From NCBI GenBank assembly GCA_016722285.1, contig JADKGI010000001.1:248001-312000 (forward strand): DNA of 64,000 nucleotides, given 5' to 3'. Origin of the DNA: Saprospiraceae bacterium. GTDB lineage: Bacteria > Bacteroidota > Bacteroidia > Chitinophagales > Saprospiraceae. The position numbers and the translations under genes are program-made. Below, piece by piece: positions 19,561 to 28,503 of this stretch. The notes beneath the pieces are model-generated. The model worked only from the letters and a program-made list of their open reading frames with translations, was not told where the DNA came from and did no database searches. Each line of letters opens with the position of its first letter. Within the stretch, counting starts at the first letter, position 1.

Positions 19561-20463
19561 ATGCTTGACTTTCAACTGCAGAATCAGATAGAATTTTTCC
19601 AGTACAATAAACATGAAAAGGCGCTTTTCAGTATATTAATACCATCATGGAAGAATTATTCTCATCTCAAATTAGTCATTGAAAGCATACGCAAAAACAG
19701 CAGATATGAGCATCAGATTTGTGTACATCTGAATGAGGCTGATGAAAAAAGCAAAAACCTTCTGGATTTACTTAAAATATCTCATTCCATAAGTGTGGAA
19801 AACACCGGTGTCTGTTTTGGATTCAATGCTGCATCGTCTCTGGCTCAATGCGAATACTTCGTCCTTATAGATGATGATATGTACTTGGCGCCGGATTGGG
19901 ACAAATGGATGCATGATTCAATCATCAAGCATAAAAATCCCTACTGGTGCATAAGCGGTACTATGATGGAAAGGACCGGTAAGAGCAATAAAAGTGTAAT
20001 AAATTGTAAGAACTTTGGCGCAAATCCTGAAGAATTTCAGGAACAGCAATTCCTCGATGAGTATAGCACGTATGATTATCATGATTGGTCAGGCTCCTTG
20101 TGGTACCCACTGGCTCTGGATAGAAAGATCTGGATGCTTATTGGTGGTTTGAGTACAGAATTTTCACCAGGCATGTATAGTGATCCGGATTTTATGATGA
20201 AACTCTGGCAGGCTGGAGTAAGACATTTTATTGGTCTCGAAAAGTGTCGGGTTTACCATTTTATGTCGAAATCAACATCAAGAGTCAAAAAAAATGATGG
20301 CCGGAAACAATTTTTACAAAAGTGGAAAATATCCAATTCTATATTCTCAAAATATTTTCTTAGACTTGGAGAAAAATATACCGGTGACATATTAATACCA
20401 AATCTCACAAAAGTCAAATTGAGACTTTTTAAAGATCAATTAAAAAGAAAATTAAATCTATAA
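19561..20463 (+). CDS. Family 2-like glycosyltransferase
   Basis: 300 residues, cytosolic GT-A fold. It opens with SILIPSWKNYSHLKLVIESIRK (sugar-nucleotide binding, about residues 22-43, polar breaks included), then the FGFNAASSLAQCEYFVLIDDDMYLAPDW segment with the DDD metal site (about residue 105). WSGSLWYPLALDR is the acceptor-side region. The sugar and acceptor are unknown. Confidence 0.85.
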   Translation: MLDFQLQNQIEFFQYNKHEKALFSILIPSWKNYSHLKLVIESIRKNSRYEHQICVHLNEADEKSKNLLDLLKISHSISVENTGVCFGFNAASSLAQCEYFVLIDDDMYLAPDWDKWMHDSIIKHKNPYWCISGTMMERTGKSNKSVINCKNFGANPEEFQEQQFLDEYSTYDYHDWSGSLWYPLALDRKIWMLIGGLSTEFSPGMYSDPDFMMKLWQAGVRHFIGLEKCRVYHFMSKSTSRVKKNDGRKQFLQKWKISNSIFSKYFLRLGEKYTGDILIPNLTKVKLRLFKDQLKRKLNL

Positions 20464-20563
20464 GAAGTTCCTGGTAGCCAAAATCCAGGTGTTTGTATAA
20501 AAATCAATTGAATTGGCAAACAAATTTGTCGTAATTTGATTGATTGTAAGATTATACTTTTCT

Positions 20564-21838
20564 ATGAACAGAACTTTATTTCTTATTTTTATTATCATCT
20601 TTTTCGTCGGCCTTGATGTATATACCTATTATGGAATGACAGGATTGTTTGGACAAACCAGGTTTGGGAGGTTTTACAGAATAATTACTATCGGTCTTAT
20701 TGTATCCACTTATATTGCCATTTTCGCTTTGCTGATGCACTACATGTCTGGTGTAGATCAGGGTAAAAAAGAAATGTTTAACTTTCTGACCGGTTTTGTT
20801 TTTACCATGTTGGTTACCAAACTTATATTTAGTGCTATAATGCTGGTGCAGGATGGGGGTCGTTATATCATAGGTTTTTTAAGTTATATAAAAAGTCTTT
20901 ATATCGATGTAGATGATGCCGCAGCCGCTTTTATTCCCGAAAGAAGGCTGTTTATTACTTCTCTGGCAACTTTAACAGCCGGTATTCCTTTTTTCGGGAT
21001 GCTGTACGGTATTACAAAAGGAAAATACAGATATACCATTGAACGAGTCAATCTCTCATTCAAAGATTTGCCTGCTGCTTTTGATGGGCTCAGAATTGTG
21101 CAGATTTCAGATATTCACTCCGGCAGTTTTGATAATAAGGAAAAAGTCCGGACCGGTATTGAAAAAATAAATGCACTAAAGCCTGACATCGTTTGCTTTA
21201 CAGGTGATCTTGTCAATGCTGAAAAAGAAGAAATTGACCCATATCTGGATATATTTTCAGAAATAAAATCAAAATACGGCAAATTTGCTATTCTGGGCAA
21301 TCATGATTATTATGGTAGCTGGGAAAAAAATAATACTATGGCTGAAGATGCCTATTTTAGTGATTTCTTCACTAAATTCAGGAAAATGGGATTTGATCTG
21401 CTAAACAATGAAAACAGGACCATAAATATAGCCGGAGAATCCATTCAACTTTTAGGGGTAGAAAACTGGGGAGCAGGAAGGTGGTTTCCTAAAAAAGGAG
21501 ATTTGGATAAAGCCTTAGTAGGTGTCGATAAAAGTGCATTTAAAATTTTAATGTCTCATGACCCCACCCATTGGGATGAAAAAGTAGTGCTGCATCCGGA
21601 GCATATCCACCTCACCTTAAGTGGACACACCCACGGATTTCAGTTCGGATTTCAATTGCCCGGATTCAAATGGTCACCTGCTCAGTACCGATATAAAAAG
21701 TGGCTTGGATTATATCAGGAAGGTGGGAAATACCTGTATGTTAATCGGGGATTTGGTTTTCTTGGTTTTCCCGGCCGTGTGGGAATGTGGCCTGAAATTA
21801 CCTTGATTGAGTTAAAACGTGGGGGCCAGAATACATAA
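20564..21838 (+). CDS. Membrane-anchored metallophosphoesterase (YkuE/YaeI-like)
   Basis: 424 residues from the ATG at 20564; the upstream in-frame ATG at 20540 adds only eight unlikely residues. The first ~170 residues hold four or five membrane segments. The catalytic calcineurin-type domain follows with all metal motifs: QISDIHSGS, TGDLVNAE, LGNHDYYGSW, MSHDPTHW and SGHTHGFQFG. Relatives cleave phosphodiesters such as lipid A precursors or UDP-diacylglucosamine; the substrate here is not known. Confidence 0.88.
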   Translation: MNRTLFLIFIIIFFVGLDVYTYYGMTGLFGQTRFGRFYRIITIGLIVSTYIAIFALLMHYMSGVDQGKKEMFNFLTGFVFTMLVTKLIFSAIMLVQDGGRYIIGFLSYIKSLYIDVDDAAAAFIPERRLFITSLATLTAGIPFFGMLYGITKGKYRYTIERVNLSFKDLPAAFDGLRIVQISDIHSGSFDNKEKVRTGIEKINALKPDIVCFTGDLVNAEKEEIDPYLDIFSEIKSKYGKFAILGNHDYYGSWEKNNTMAEDAYFSDFFTKFRKMGFDLLNNENRTINIAGESIQLLGVENWGAGRWFPKKGDLDKALVGVDKSAFKILMSHDPTHWDEKVVLHPEHIHLTLSGHTHGFQFGFQLPGFKWSPAQYRYKKWLGLYQEGGKYLYVNRGFGFLGFPGRVGMWPEITLIELKRGGQNT

Positions 21839-21872
21839 CTTACCTGTCTCTTACCTAAAAGACCCAATAAAT

Positions 21873-22178
21873 TTATTCTGTTTTTTGTTTTGAAAATTTA
21901 AGTTTAAAAATCAAAAGTAATATCTGAATCACAATAGTAACAGGAAAAATTATAAAATATAGCCATAAGGCTGCTCCGGACCCGCTTTCATCCCACATAT
22001 TTCCATCAGAACGTGATCCGATAAATGCCAATAAAAGAGGCGATAAATACAAAATACCATTGATGATAAGTAAGCTATTTATCCCTATTTTGCGGGTATA
22101 ATTGATGTCGTGCAAAAAACATAAACCTATGCTTGATAAAGGAAGGACAGCAAATAGAATAAGTATGACTATCTCCAC
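21873..22178 (-). CDS. Small unknown membrane protein
   Basis: 101 residues with three predicted membrane helices and a positively charged tail (KLKFSKQKTE). Not recognised. It converges with the metallophosphoesterase and is divergent from meaB. Confidence 0.5.
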   Translation of the reverse strand: MEIVILILFAVLPLSSIGLCFLHDINYTRKIGINSLLIINGILYLSPLLLAFIGSRSDGNMWDESGSGAALWLYFIIFPVTIVIQILLLIFKLKFSKQKTE

Positions 22179-22286
22179 AATGCAGAATATTTATTTGCAA
22201 AAATAGACAATTAATTTCCTTTTCATAGACATGATATCTATTAAACAACTTATCATAATTAGGAGACAACCTTTTCTTTATTTAGC

Positions 22287-22294
22287 TATCTTTG
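22287..22294 (+). promoter_or_regulatory. -7 box of meaB promoter
   Basis: TATCTTTG 15 bases before the meaB ATG fits TAnnTTTG; a -33 TTTG is not evident. Confidence 0.35.
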
Positions 22295-22309
22295 CCATAA
22301 TTTTGGCTT

Positions 22310-23362
22310 ATGTCTGATACCCGTCATAATAACTCAGGAATCAATCCAAACTTTTCTCTTGTCAAAAGAAAAATTAAAAATGCAGATTATTATCTTCAGG
22401 GTCTTCAGGAAGGTAACAGATTTATTCTCAGTGAATGTATAACCCTCCTTGAGAGCAATAATAAGTCCAAAAGAATACTGGGTGAGTCCGTAATGGAACG
22501 CTTACCTCCCATTTCTGAAAATACTCTCCGCTTAGGGGTTACCGGTTCGCCTGGAGTGGGTAAAAGTACCTTTATTGAATCCTTTGGTTTATTTCTTATT
22601 TCAAAAAATCACCACCCGGCCATCCTGGCGATAGATCCGAGCAGTCAAAGCAATAAAGGCAGCATCCTGGGGGATAAAACCCGTATGAATGAATTATCCG
22701 GTCATGAAAAAGCATATATAAGACCTTCTCCTTCGGGAGCTATTCTCGGAGGTACCGGTGCTTTTACAAAAGAAGCCATACAGCTTTGTGAAGCGTGTGG
22801 GTTTGATACCATCATCATAGAAACGGTGGGAGTAGGACAATCAGAAACGGAAGTAGATCATATTACAGATGTAAATATCCTCCTTCTCCAGCCCGGTGCA
22901 GGCGATGATATCCAGGGAATTAAACGGGGTATAGTAGAAAATGCAGATATTTTTGTCATCAACAAAGCAGACGGACCCCAGCTCGATCTTGCAAAGCATA
23001 CTAGGTCGTCATATAAAAATGCAGTCCAGCTATTCCATCATGACATACCAGGCTGGACTTGCCCTGTCATCCTGACTTCTGCTTTGGAAAAAAGGGGCCT
23101 GGATAATGTATATAGTTCTGTTACAGATTTTTTAAATTTACTCAAAGAAAAAAATATACTCACTTTAAGAAGAAATCAGCAGGAAATTCGATGGTTTGAA
23201 AACCAGGTACTGCAAAAGCTTCAGGAAATAGCCTTCAAAAATGATGTGATTAAGACCCATTACTCTATTATATCTGAAGATTTGAAATCAGGTAAAATTA
23301 AGACCAATGTGGCTATTAGCAAGATGGTAGAACTCTTTAAGTCTGTCATTTTTCACAACTAA
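22310..23362 (+). CDS. meaB: Methylmalonyl-CoA mutase-associated GTPase (MeaB/ArgK)
   Basis: 350 residues. A G3E-type GTPase that protects methylmalonyl-CoA mutase and gates delivery of its cobalamin. The P-loop GSPGVGKST (residues 79-87), ETVGVGQSE switch and the NKAD guanine motif are intact. No large mutase subunit lies nearby, but the MutA-like gene at 4746-5687 suggests the pathway is present. Confidence 0.92.
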   Translation: MSDTRHNNSGINPNFSLVKRKIKNADYYLQGLQEGNRFILSECITLLESNNKSKRILGESVMERLPPISENTLRLGVTGSPGVGKSTFIESFGLFLISKNHHPAILAIDPSSQSNKGSILGDKTRMNELSGHEKAYIRPSPSGAILGGTGAFTKEAIQLCEACGFDTIIIETVGVGQSETEVDHITDVNILLLQPGAGDDIQGIKRGIVENADIFVINKADGPQLDLAKHTRSSYKNAVQLFHHDIPGWTCPVILTSALEKRGLDNVYSSVTDFLNLLKEKNILTLRRNQQEIRWFENQVLQKLQEIAFKNDVIKTHYSIISEDLKSGKIKTNVAISKMVELFKSVIFHN

Positions 23363-23536
23363 GCTTAGAAAGTATCCCCTTTTCAAAAGAAGGCAGTTTA
23401 CCTTATATACTACTTTCTTTAATGGCTCAGACTTTAAAGTATTTAAGAGTATGTTTAAATTTTTATTGCCTTATAATCAATATCTTATGAACCTGTCTTC
23501 GAAATAATCATTTCATTTTGTTCAAATGATGAGATT

Positions 23537-23684
23537 ACTCCGAAAAGTTTATTTTTGCCACAAAGGCACAAAAACAATAAGAGTCGCAAAGAATTATGAA
23601 TTTTAAAAATTGATATTCTATCCTTTGTGAACCTTTGAGACTTAGAGACTCTGTGGCAATTCTTTATTTTTGCCTTTTCGGAGT
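23537..23684. repeat. 148-bp palindromic intergenic element
   Basis: Perfect 11-bp terminal inverted repeats, ACTCCGAAAAG (23537-23547) and CTTTTCGGAGT (23674-23684), enclose imperfect internal arms that both contain GCCACARAG. The interior repeats words such as CACAAAG and CTTTGTG. It carries no gene. It looks like a MITE or other folded intergenic repeat. The rest of the 490-base gap between meaB and mntH (23363-23852) shows no gene; a TAGTTTTG at 23788-23795 may be the mntH -7 box. Confidence 0.6.
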
Positions 23685-23852
23685 GGACTCAATGATGAAT
23701 TATGATAAAATAACTCAGATACTGAGCACTTGTGAACAAAATTGATAAATCTGACCTTTTTCCTAAGAAAATAGGCAATTTTATGCGTAGTTTTGCGACT
23801 GTTTTAATTTCAATCATGACTGAATTGTGCAGGTTGAATTATCTATGATCAC

Positions 23853-25714
23853 ATGAAATCAGAATCGCTTAGTGAAGTACACGGATCCGTATCTACCAAT
23901 AAAAAAGGGTGGAGAAAGATGCTGGCTTTTTTTGGACCAGCCTATCTTGTAAGTGTAGGTTATATGGATCCGGGCAACTGGGCAACTGATATTGCAGGAG
24001 GATCACAGTTTGGGTATCAGCTCATATGGGTCCTGCTTATGTCAAATCTAATGGCTGTGTTGCTCCAATCCTTAAGTGCCAGACTGGGTATTGTAAGGGG
24101 AATGGATCTGGCACAAGCCTCAAAAAATGCTTATCCCGGTTGGGCCAATATTCCTTTGTATATTTTAGCAGAAATTGCAATTGCCGCCTGTGATCTTGCT
24201 GAAATTGTCGGAATGGCTATAGGTCTAAATTTATTGTTTGGTTTGCCTCTTTTCTGGGGTATTGGCATTACGGCACTGGATACTTTATTGCTGCTTTTCA
24301 TACTCAATAAGGGTATCCGGATCATGGAGTCATTTATTATTTCGCTTGTATTTATCATAGGTCTGTCATTCCTTGTTGAAATGTTTATTGTAGCACCCGT
24401 CTATACAAACGTCATTAAAGGTTTTATTCCATCAGGACTCAGTGGAGATTCTCTCTACATTGCTATTGGAATATTGGGTGCAACGGTAATGCCTCACAAT
24501 TTATACCTGCATTCTTCGCTGGTTCAGACCCGAAAATTTGAAAGGAGCTTCGAAGGCATGAAAAATGCCATCAAACTGAATTTTTTTGACACCGTAATTG
24601 CCCTAAATCTTGCTTTTTTTGTGAATGCATCTATCCTTGTGCTGGCAGCTACAGCTTTTTATATGAACGGATATTTTCAGGTAGCTGAAATCCAGGATGC
24701 ATCACAGCTGCTTGATAATTTGTTTGGGAAAGCGGCGCCTACTTTTTTTGCCATTGCATTAATAGCTTCGGGCCAAAGCTCAACCATTACCGGCACTCTT
24801 GCCGGACAAATAGTCATGGAGGGACATTTGAATCTGAGAATTCAACCCTGGCTCAGGAGATTTATCACCAGATTGCTGGCTATCGTGCCGGCACTGGTTA
24901 CTATCTATTTTTTGGAGACAGTGCGCTGGGAATTCCCTTGATCTTAAGCCAGGTAGTGTTGAGCCTTCAGCTTGGTTTTGCGGTGATTCCACTTATTCAT
25001 TTCAATTCCGACAAGGCTTTAATGAAGGAATTTACTATTAAATTATGGATGAAAATTCTTTCCTGGTTATGCGCAGCCATTATTATCTATCTCAATATAA
25101 ATCTGGTTTTTAATACTATTGTAGAGTGGTTGGAAGGTGCCGGCGATAACAGGATTTACTTATATACTTTAGTCATTCCAACAATAATTGCGTGCTTTTT
25201 ACTATTGATATATATCCTTATCTTTCCTTTTTTGCGTTCATCAACTTCTCAAAAAATACAATTACCTCATGGTCAGGCGCTTGATTTTGACGCCGAAAAA
25301 GAGATCATTTACTCCCATATAGGTATCGCCATCGATTTTACAGGAAATGATCAGAAAGTGATAAAAAATGCCATAAACCAGGGTGGAAAAAACGCATCTT
25401 ATACCTTTATACATATCGTGGAGAGCGCCGCTGCCAGGTATCATGGTAAAAATACACTGGACTATGAAACCCTTCTGGATAATGAGAGTTTGATGAAGTA
25501 CCAGAGTTCGATGAAAGATTTGGGATATCAGGCTGACATTCAGATTGGTTTCGGAAATGCAGCTTCTGAAATATCAAAGATTATTCAGAGTCAGAAGATA
25601 GACCTTCTTGTCATGGGAGCACATGGGCACAAAGGTCTTAAGGACATTATATTTGGCACAACAGTTGATACAGTCAGACACAAAACAAAGATTTCTATTC
25701 TGGTAGTTAGTTGA
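23853..25714 (+). CDS. Nramp divalent metal transporter fused to a UspA domain (single-base frameshift)
   Basis: About 620 residues when repaired. The Nramp part takes up Mn or Fe with protons: the DPGNWATD motif on helix 1 and MPHNLYLHS on helix 6 give the metal site. A C-terminal universal stress protein domain (about the last 140 residues, ending in VMGAHGHKGLKDIIFGTTVD) follows the last helix and would lie in the cytosol. The frame breaks in the T6 run at 24908-24913. One extra T gives IYFFGDSALGIPLILSQVV, the conserved helix 9-10 sequence. The fusion itself is seen directly downstream of the break. Confidence 0.88.
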
Positions 25715-25808
25715 TTTATTTGAATTACAATTTAGTATAGTAGATGAAAATGGTTTTTGGAATATTATACTGTTTAATTGAGGACCGCCACTAATACTGA
25801 TAATTTTT

Positions 25809-26183
25809 ATGAACGGAACCAAATACAATTCTATAGAACAATACTTGAGTACTCTTCCAAAGGAAATAGCAGATATCCTTACACAAATCCGCAAAACAAT
25901 ATCCCTTTCTGCACCAGATGCGATTGAATGTATTGCCTATAATATGCCGGCTTTCAAATTGCATAAAAAGCCATTGGTATATTTCGCAGCATTTAAAAAT
26001 CATATCGGGTTTTACGCCCTTCCGTCAGGAAATGCTGCTTTTCAAAAGGAACTTTCTAATTATAAATCCGGAAAGGGGTCTGTTCAGTTTCCATTGGATC
26101 AGGAAATGCCTTTTGACCTTATTAGCCAAATAGTCGGGTTTCGTGTACACGAGGTTAATGAAGCAAAACAGGGCAAGAAATGA
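25809..26183 (+). CDS. DUF1801 / YdhG-type protein
   Basis: 124 residues. The pattern YLSTLPKEIADILTQIRKTI, then YNMPAF.LH and HIGFYALPSGNAAF is that of the DUF1801 fold, which includes frataxin-like proteins and Bacillus iron chaperone YdhG. The function in this organism is unknown. Confidence 0.8.
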   Translation: MNGTKYNSIEQYLSTLPKEIADILTQIRKTISLSAPDAIECIAYNMPAFKLHKKPLVYFAAFKNHIGFYALPSGNAAFQKELSNYKSGKGSVQFPLDQEMPFDLISQIVGFRVHEVNEAKQGKK

Positions 26184-26280
26184 AAAATATCCAGACCGGG
26201 TAATAAAGATATGTCAGCAGATTATTAAAGAAAAAATTCTTCCTTTTCGCCATAAAAAAATGGTTAAATCTTATATAAAA

Positions 26281-26733
26281 ATGAAAATTCAAATCAATGT
26301 ATCAATTCAAATCCAAAAGCCAAATGATCAGGTTTTTGAAGCTATAGTAAATCCTGAACAAATGTGCCAATACTTTATAAGTGCCAGTTCAGGTAAAATG
26401 GAAGAGGGGGCAGAGCTTATCTGGAATTTCCCTGAGTTTAATGGGGATGTTCCTATCAGGGTGGGCAAAATTACTCCCAACTTATTGGTGACTTACTACT
26501 GGTCAATAAATGATGTGGAAGTAGAAGTTGCGATGGAACTTGAAGAAAGAGCCGATGGCTCAACCGTTGTGCGAATTACAGAAAAAGAGATGGAAAATGA
26601 CGAAGCAGGAATATCATGGATCAAAGGAAATACTGAAGGGTGGGCTAACTTTTCAGCTTGTCTGAAAGCATATCTGGAATACGGGATAAATCTCAGAAAA
26701 GGAGCTTTTATATATCGGTTTGATAAAAAATAA
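26281..26733 (+). CDS. SRPBCC (AHSA1-like) ligand-binding protein
   Basis: 150 residues from the ATG at 26281. The frame is open to 26143 but the extra part overlaps the previous gene and has no family character. The START-like fold is shown by VSIQIQKPNDQVFEAIVNPEQMCQYF and by the C-terminal GWANFSACLKAYLEYG helix. Such proteins bind small hydrophobic ligands or act in stress responses; the ligand is unknown. Confidence 0.78.
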   Translation: MKIQINVSIQIQKPNDQVFEAIVNPEQMCQYFISASSGKMEEGAELIWNFPEFNGDVPIRVGKITPNLLVTYYWSINDVEVEVAMELEERADGSTVVRITEKEMENDEAGISWIKGNTEGWANFSACLKAYLEYGINLRKGAFIYRFDKK

Positions 26734-26836
26734 ACAGGTGTGAATAACAAAATATATCTGAGTCTCTGATTTGATGGCCTGGCTGCGTAAGTGTCCCGAT
26801 TTTATTGTGATATCTTTAGTAATTCAAAAGTATTGA

Positions 26837-27040
26837 ATGACTCCGGAATAGCAGTAACGTTTAGTCTGGGTGGGAGTACTTTTATTCTTAATAGGTGTTA
26901 TGGGTGGTAGTTTGGAGATTTTTTTCGGAACTAAATTTCCCATATATCATAAAGTTAAAAAGGCAATGTTTAAGTTCGGTACACCATTTATTATTCTGGC
27001 GCAAATAATGATAGCTATTTTCCTTTTTGAATTGAAGTAA
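26837..27040 (+). CDS. Possible small membrane protein, frame disturbed
   Basis: From the GTG at 26870 there are 56 residues with two hydrophobic helices around a basic loop (IGVMGGSLEIFFGTKFPIYH, then KVKKAMFKFG and IILAQIMIAIFLFELK). This composition looks protein-like rather than random. An ATG at 26837 is in the same frame but is cut off by TAG and TAA. Two compensating single-base changes would give a clean 67-residue protein starting MTPEIAVTF, which would match the error pattern elsewhere in this window. It occupies the 351-base gap before the decarboxylase; nothing else is seen there. Confidence 0.35.
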
Positions 27041-27084
27041 ATAATAGCTAAAAAAATACTTTTACTTTCAAAAAGAATTAATGC

Positions 27085-28482
27085 ATGTTGGATTTAAGTA
27101 AAAAAGAAAGGCATTTGCTCCTGAATAAATTAATTCAGTCATTTGAGCAGTTTTATGAACACACAGATAAACTTCCGGTAGCACCTAAGCTCAGCAAAGA
27201 AGAGATCAAAAACTTTATCACCGACCGAAGCATAGAATCCCACGAAGATGCATTTGATCATGTCTTAGAAGGCCTTTCCAAATATGCCGTACACACCCCA
27301 CACCCGATGTATTACGGACTTTTCAACCCCAGGTCTTCATTTGCGGGAATGGCAGCAGATACCCTAACAGCTTTCTTTAATCCACAAATGGCGGCCTGGA
27401 GTCACGCACCATTTGCTGTAGAAGTGGAAGAATATCTTATAAAAGAGCTTGGTATCAAATTTGGTTTTAAGGAAGCATCCATTGATGGTGCTTTTTGTTC
27501 CGGAGGGGCAGAAGCCAATTTAACGGCCATGATTTGTGCGGCACAATTCAAATTTCCAGGCCTAAAATCAGGTGGTTGGAAAAGTATCCCGGAAAACCCC
27601 GTTATTCATTGCTCAGAAGAAGCGCATCATTCTGTCATAAAAGCAGCTATTATAACTGGTTTGGGCTCTGATGCAGTCCGTCCAGTAAGAACAGGATCTG
27701 ATCTCAAAATGGACATCCATGATCTCCATACTAAGATAATAGAAGATATACATCTGAAAAACACTCCATTTCTGGTCATTGCAACGGAAGGTGTTACAGG
27801 TACTGGAGTCATTGATGATATAAAGCAAATTTTGACTTTGAAAGAAAAATACGGATTTTGGCTTCATGCAGACGCAGCTTATGGTGGCGCTGTTATCCTG
27901 AGTGATGTATATAAGGATTTGTTATCTGGGATTGAAAAAGCAGATTCTATCACTTTTGATGCGCACAAGTGGCTCTCAGTTCCAATGGGGGCTGGAATAT
28001 TTATTACGTCACATCCTGAGATTATGAAACAATCCTTTGGGTTGAAAACGGAATATATGCCGAAGGATGCAGAAGGTATGGAAGTCACAGACCCTTTTAC
28101 ACACACCATTCAGTGGTCCAGAAGATTTACTGGCTTAAAGCTGTATTTGTCTGTCCTTTTTTATGGTTGGGAGGGCTTAGCAAAGGCAATAGATTATCAG
28201 ATAAAAATAGGAGCATATCTAAAGGCAGAATTAAAAAAGGCCGGCTGGAAGATATATAATAGCACAAGCTTGCCTGTCGTATGTTTTGGGAAAGACTCAT
28301 TTGAACATAATAAAGAAGGTATCAATTCCTTTTGTCAGCATGTCATTGGAACTGGCAGAACATGGATTTCAGTATATAAAATAAAAGAAATGTATGCTCT
28401 CAGAGCATGCATAACCAATTATAATACATCCAAAGAAAATATTGATGAATTAATTCAAATTCTGGATAATTCAAAATTTTGA
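27085..28482 (+). CDS. PLP-dependent group II decarboxylase
   Basis: 465 residues. The fold-type I enzyme has CSGGAEANLTAM, EEAHHSVIKAA (His stacking on PLP), HADAAYGGA and the PLP lysine Lys295 in FDAHKWLSVP. The group includes glutamate, tyrosine/tryptophan and diaminobutyrate decarboxylases; substrate cannot be settled from sequence alone. It converges with the M3 peptidase. Confidence 0.87.
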   Translation: MLDLSKKERHLLLNKLIQSFEQFYEHTDKLPVAPKLSKEEIKNFITDRSIESHEDAFDHVLEGLSKYAVHTPHPMYYGLFNPRSSFAGMAADTLTAFFNPQMAAWSHAPFAVEVEEYLIKELGIKFGFKEASIDGAFCSGGAEANLTAMICAAQFKFPGLKSGGWKSIPENPVIHCSEEAHHSVIKAAIITGLGSDAVRPVRTGSDLKMDIHDLHTKIIEDIHLKNTPFLVIATEGVTGTGVIDDIKQILTLKEKYGFWLHADAAYGGAVILSDVYKDLLSGIEKADSITFDAHKWLSVPMGAGIFITSHPEIMKQSFGLKTEYMPKDAEGMEVTDPFTHTIQWSRRFTGLKLYLSVLFYGWEGLAKAIDYQIKIGAYLKAELKKAGWKIYNSTSLPVVCFGKDSFEHNKEGINSFCQHVIGTGRTWISVYKIKEMYALRACITNYNTSKENIDELIQILDNSKF

Positions 28483-28503
28483 AAAATAATTTTTTTAAAG
28501 TCT

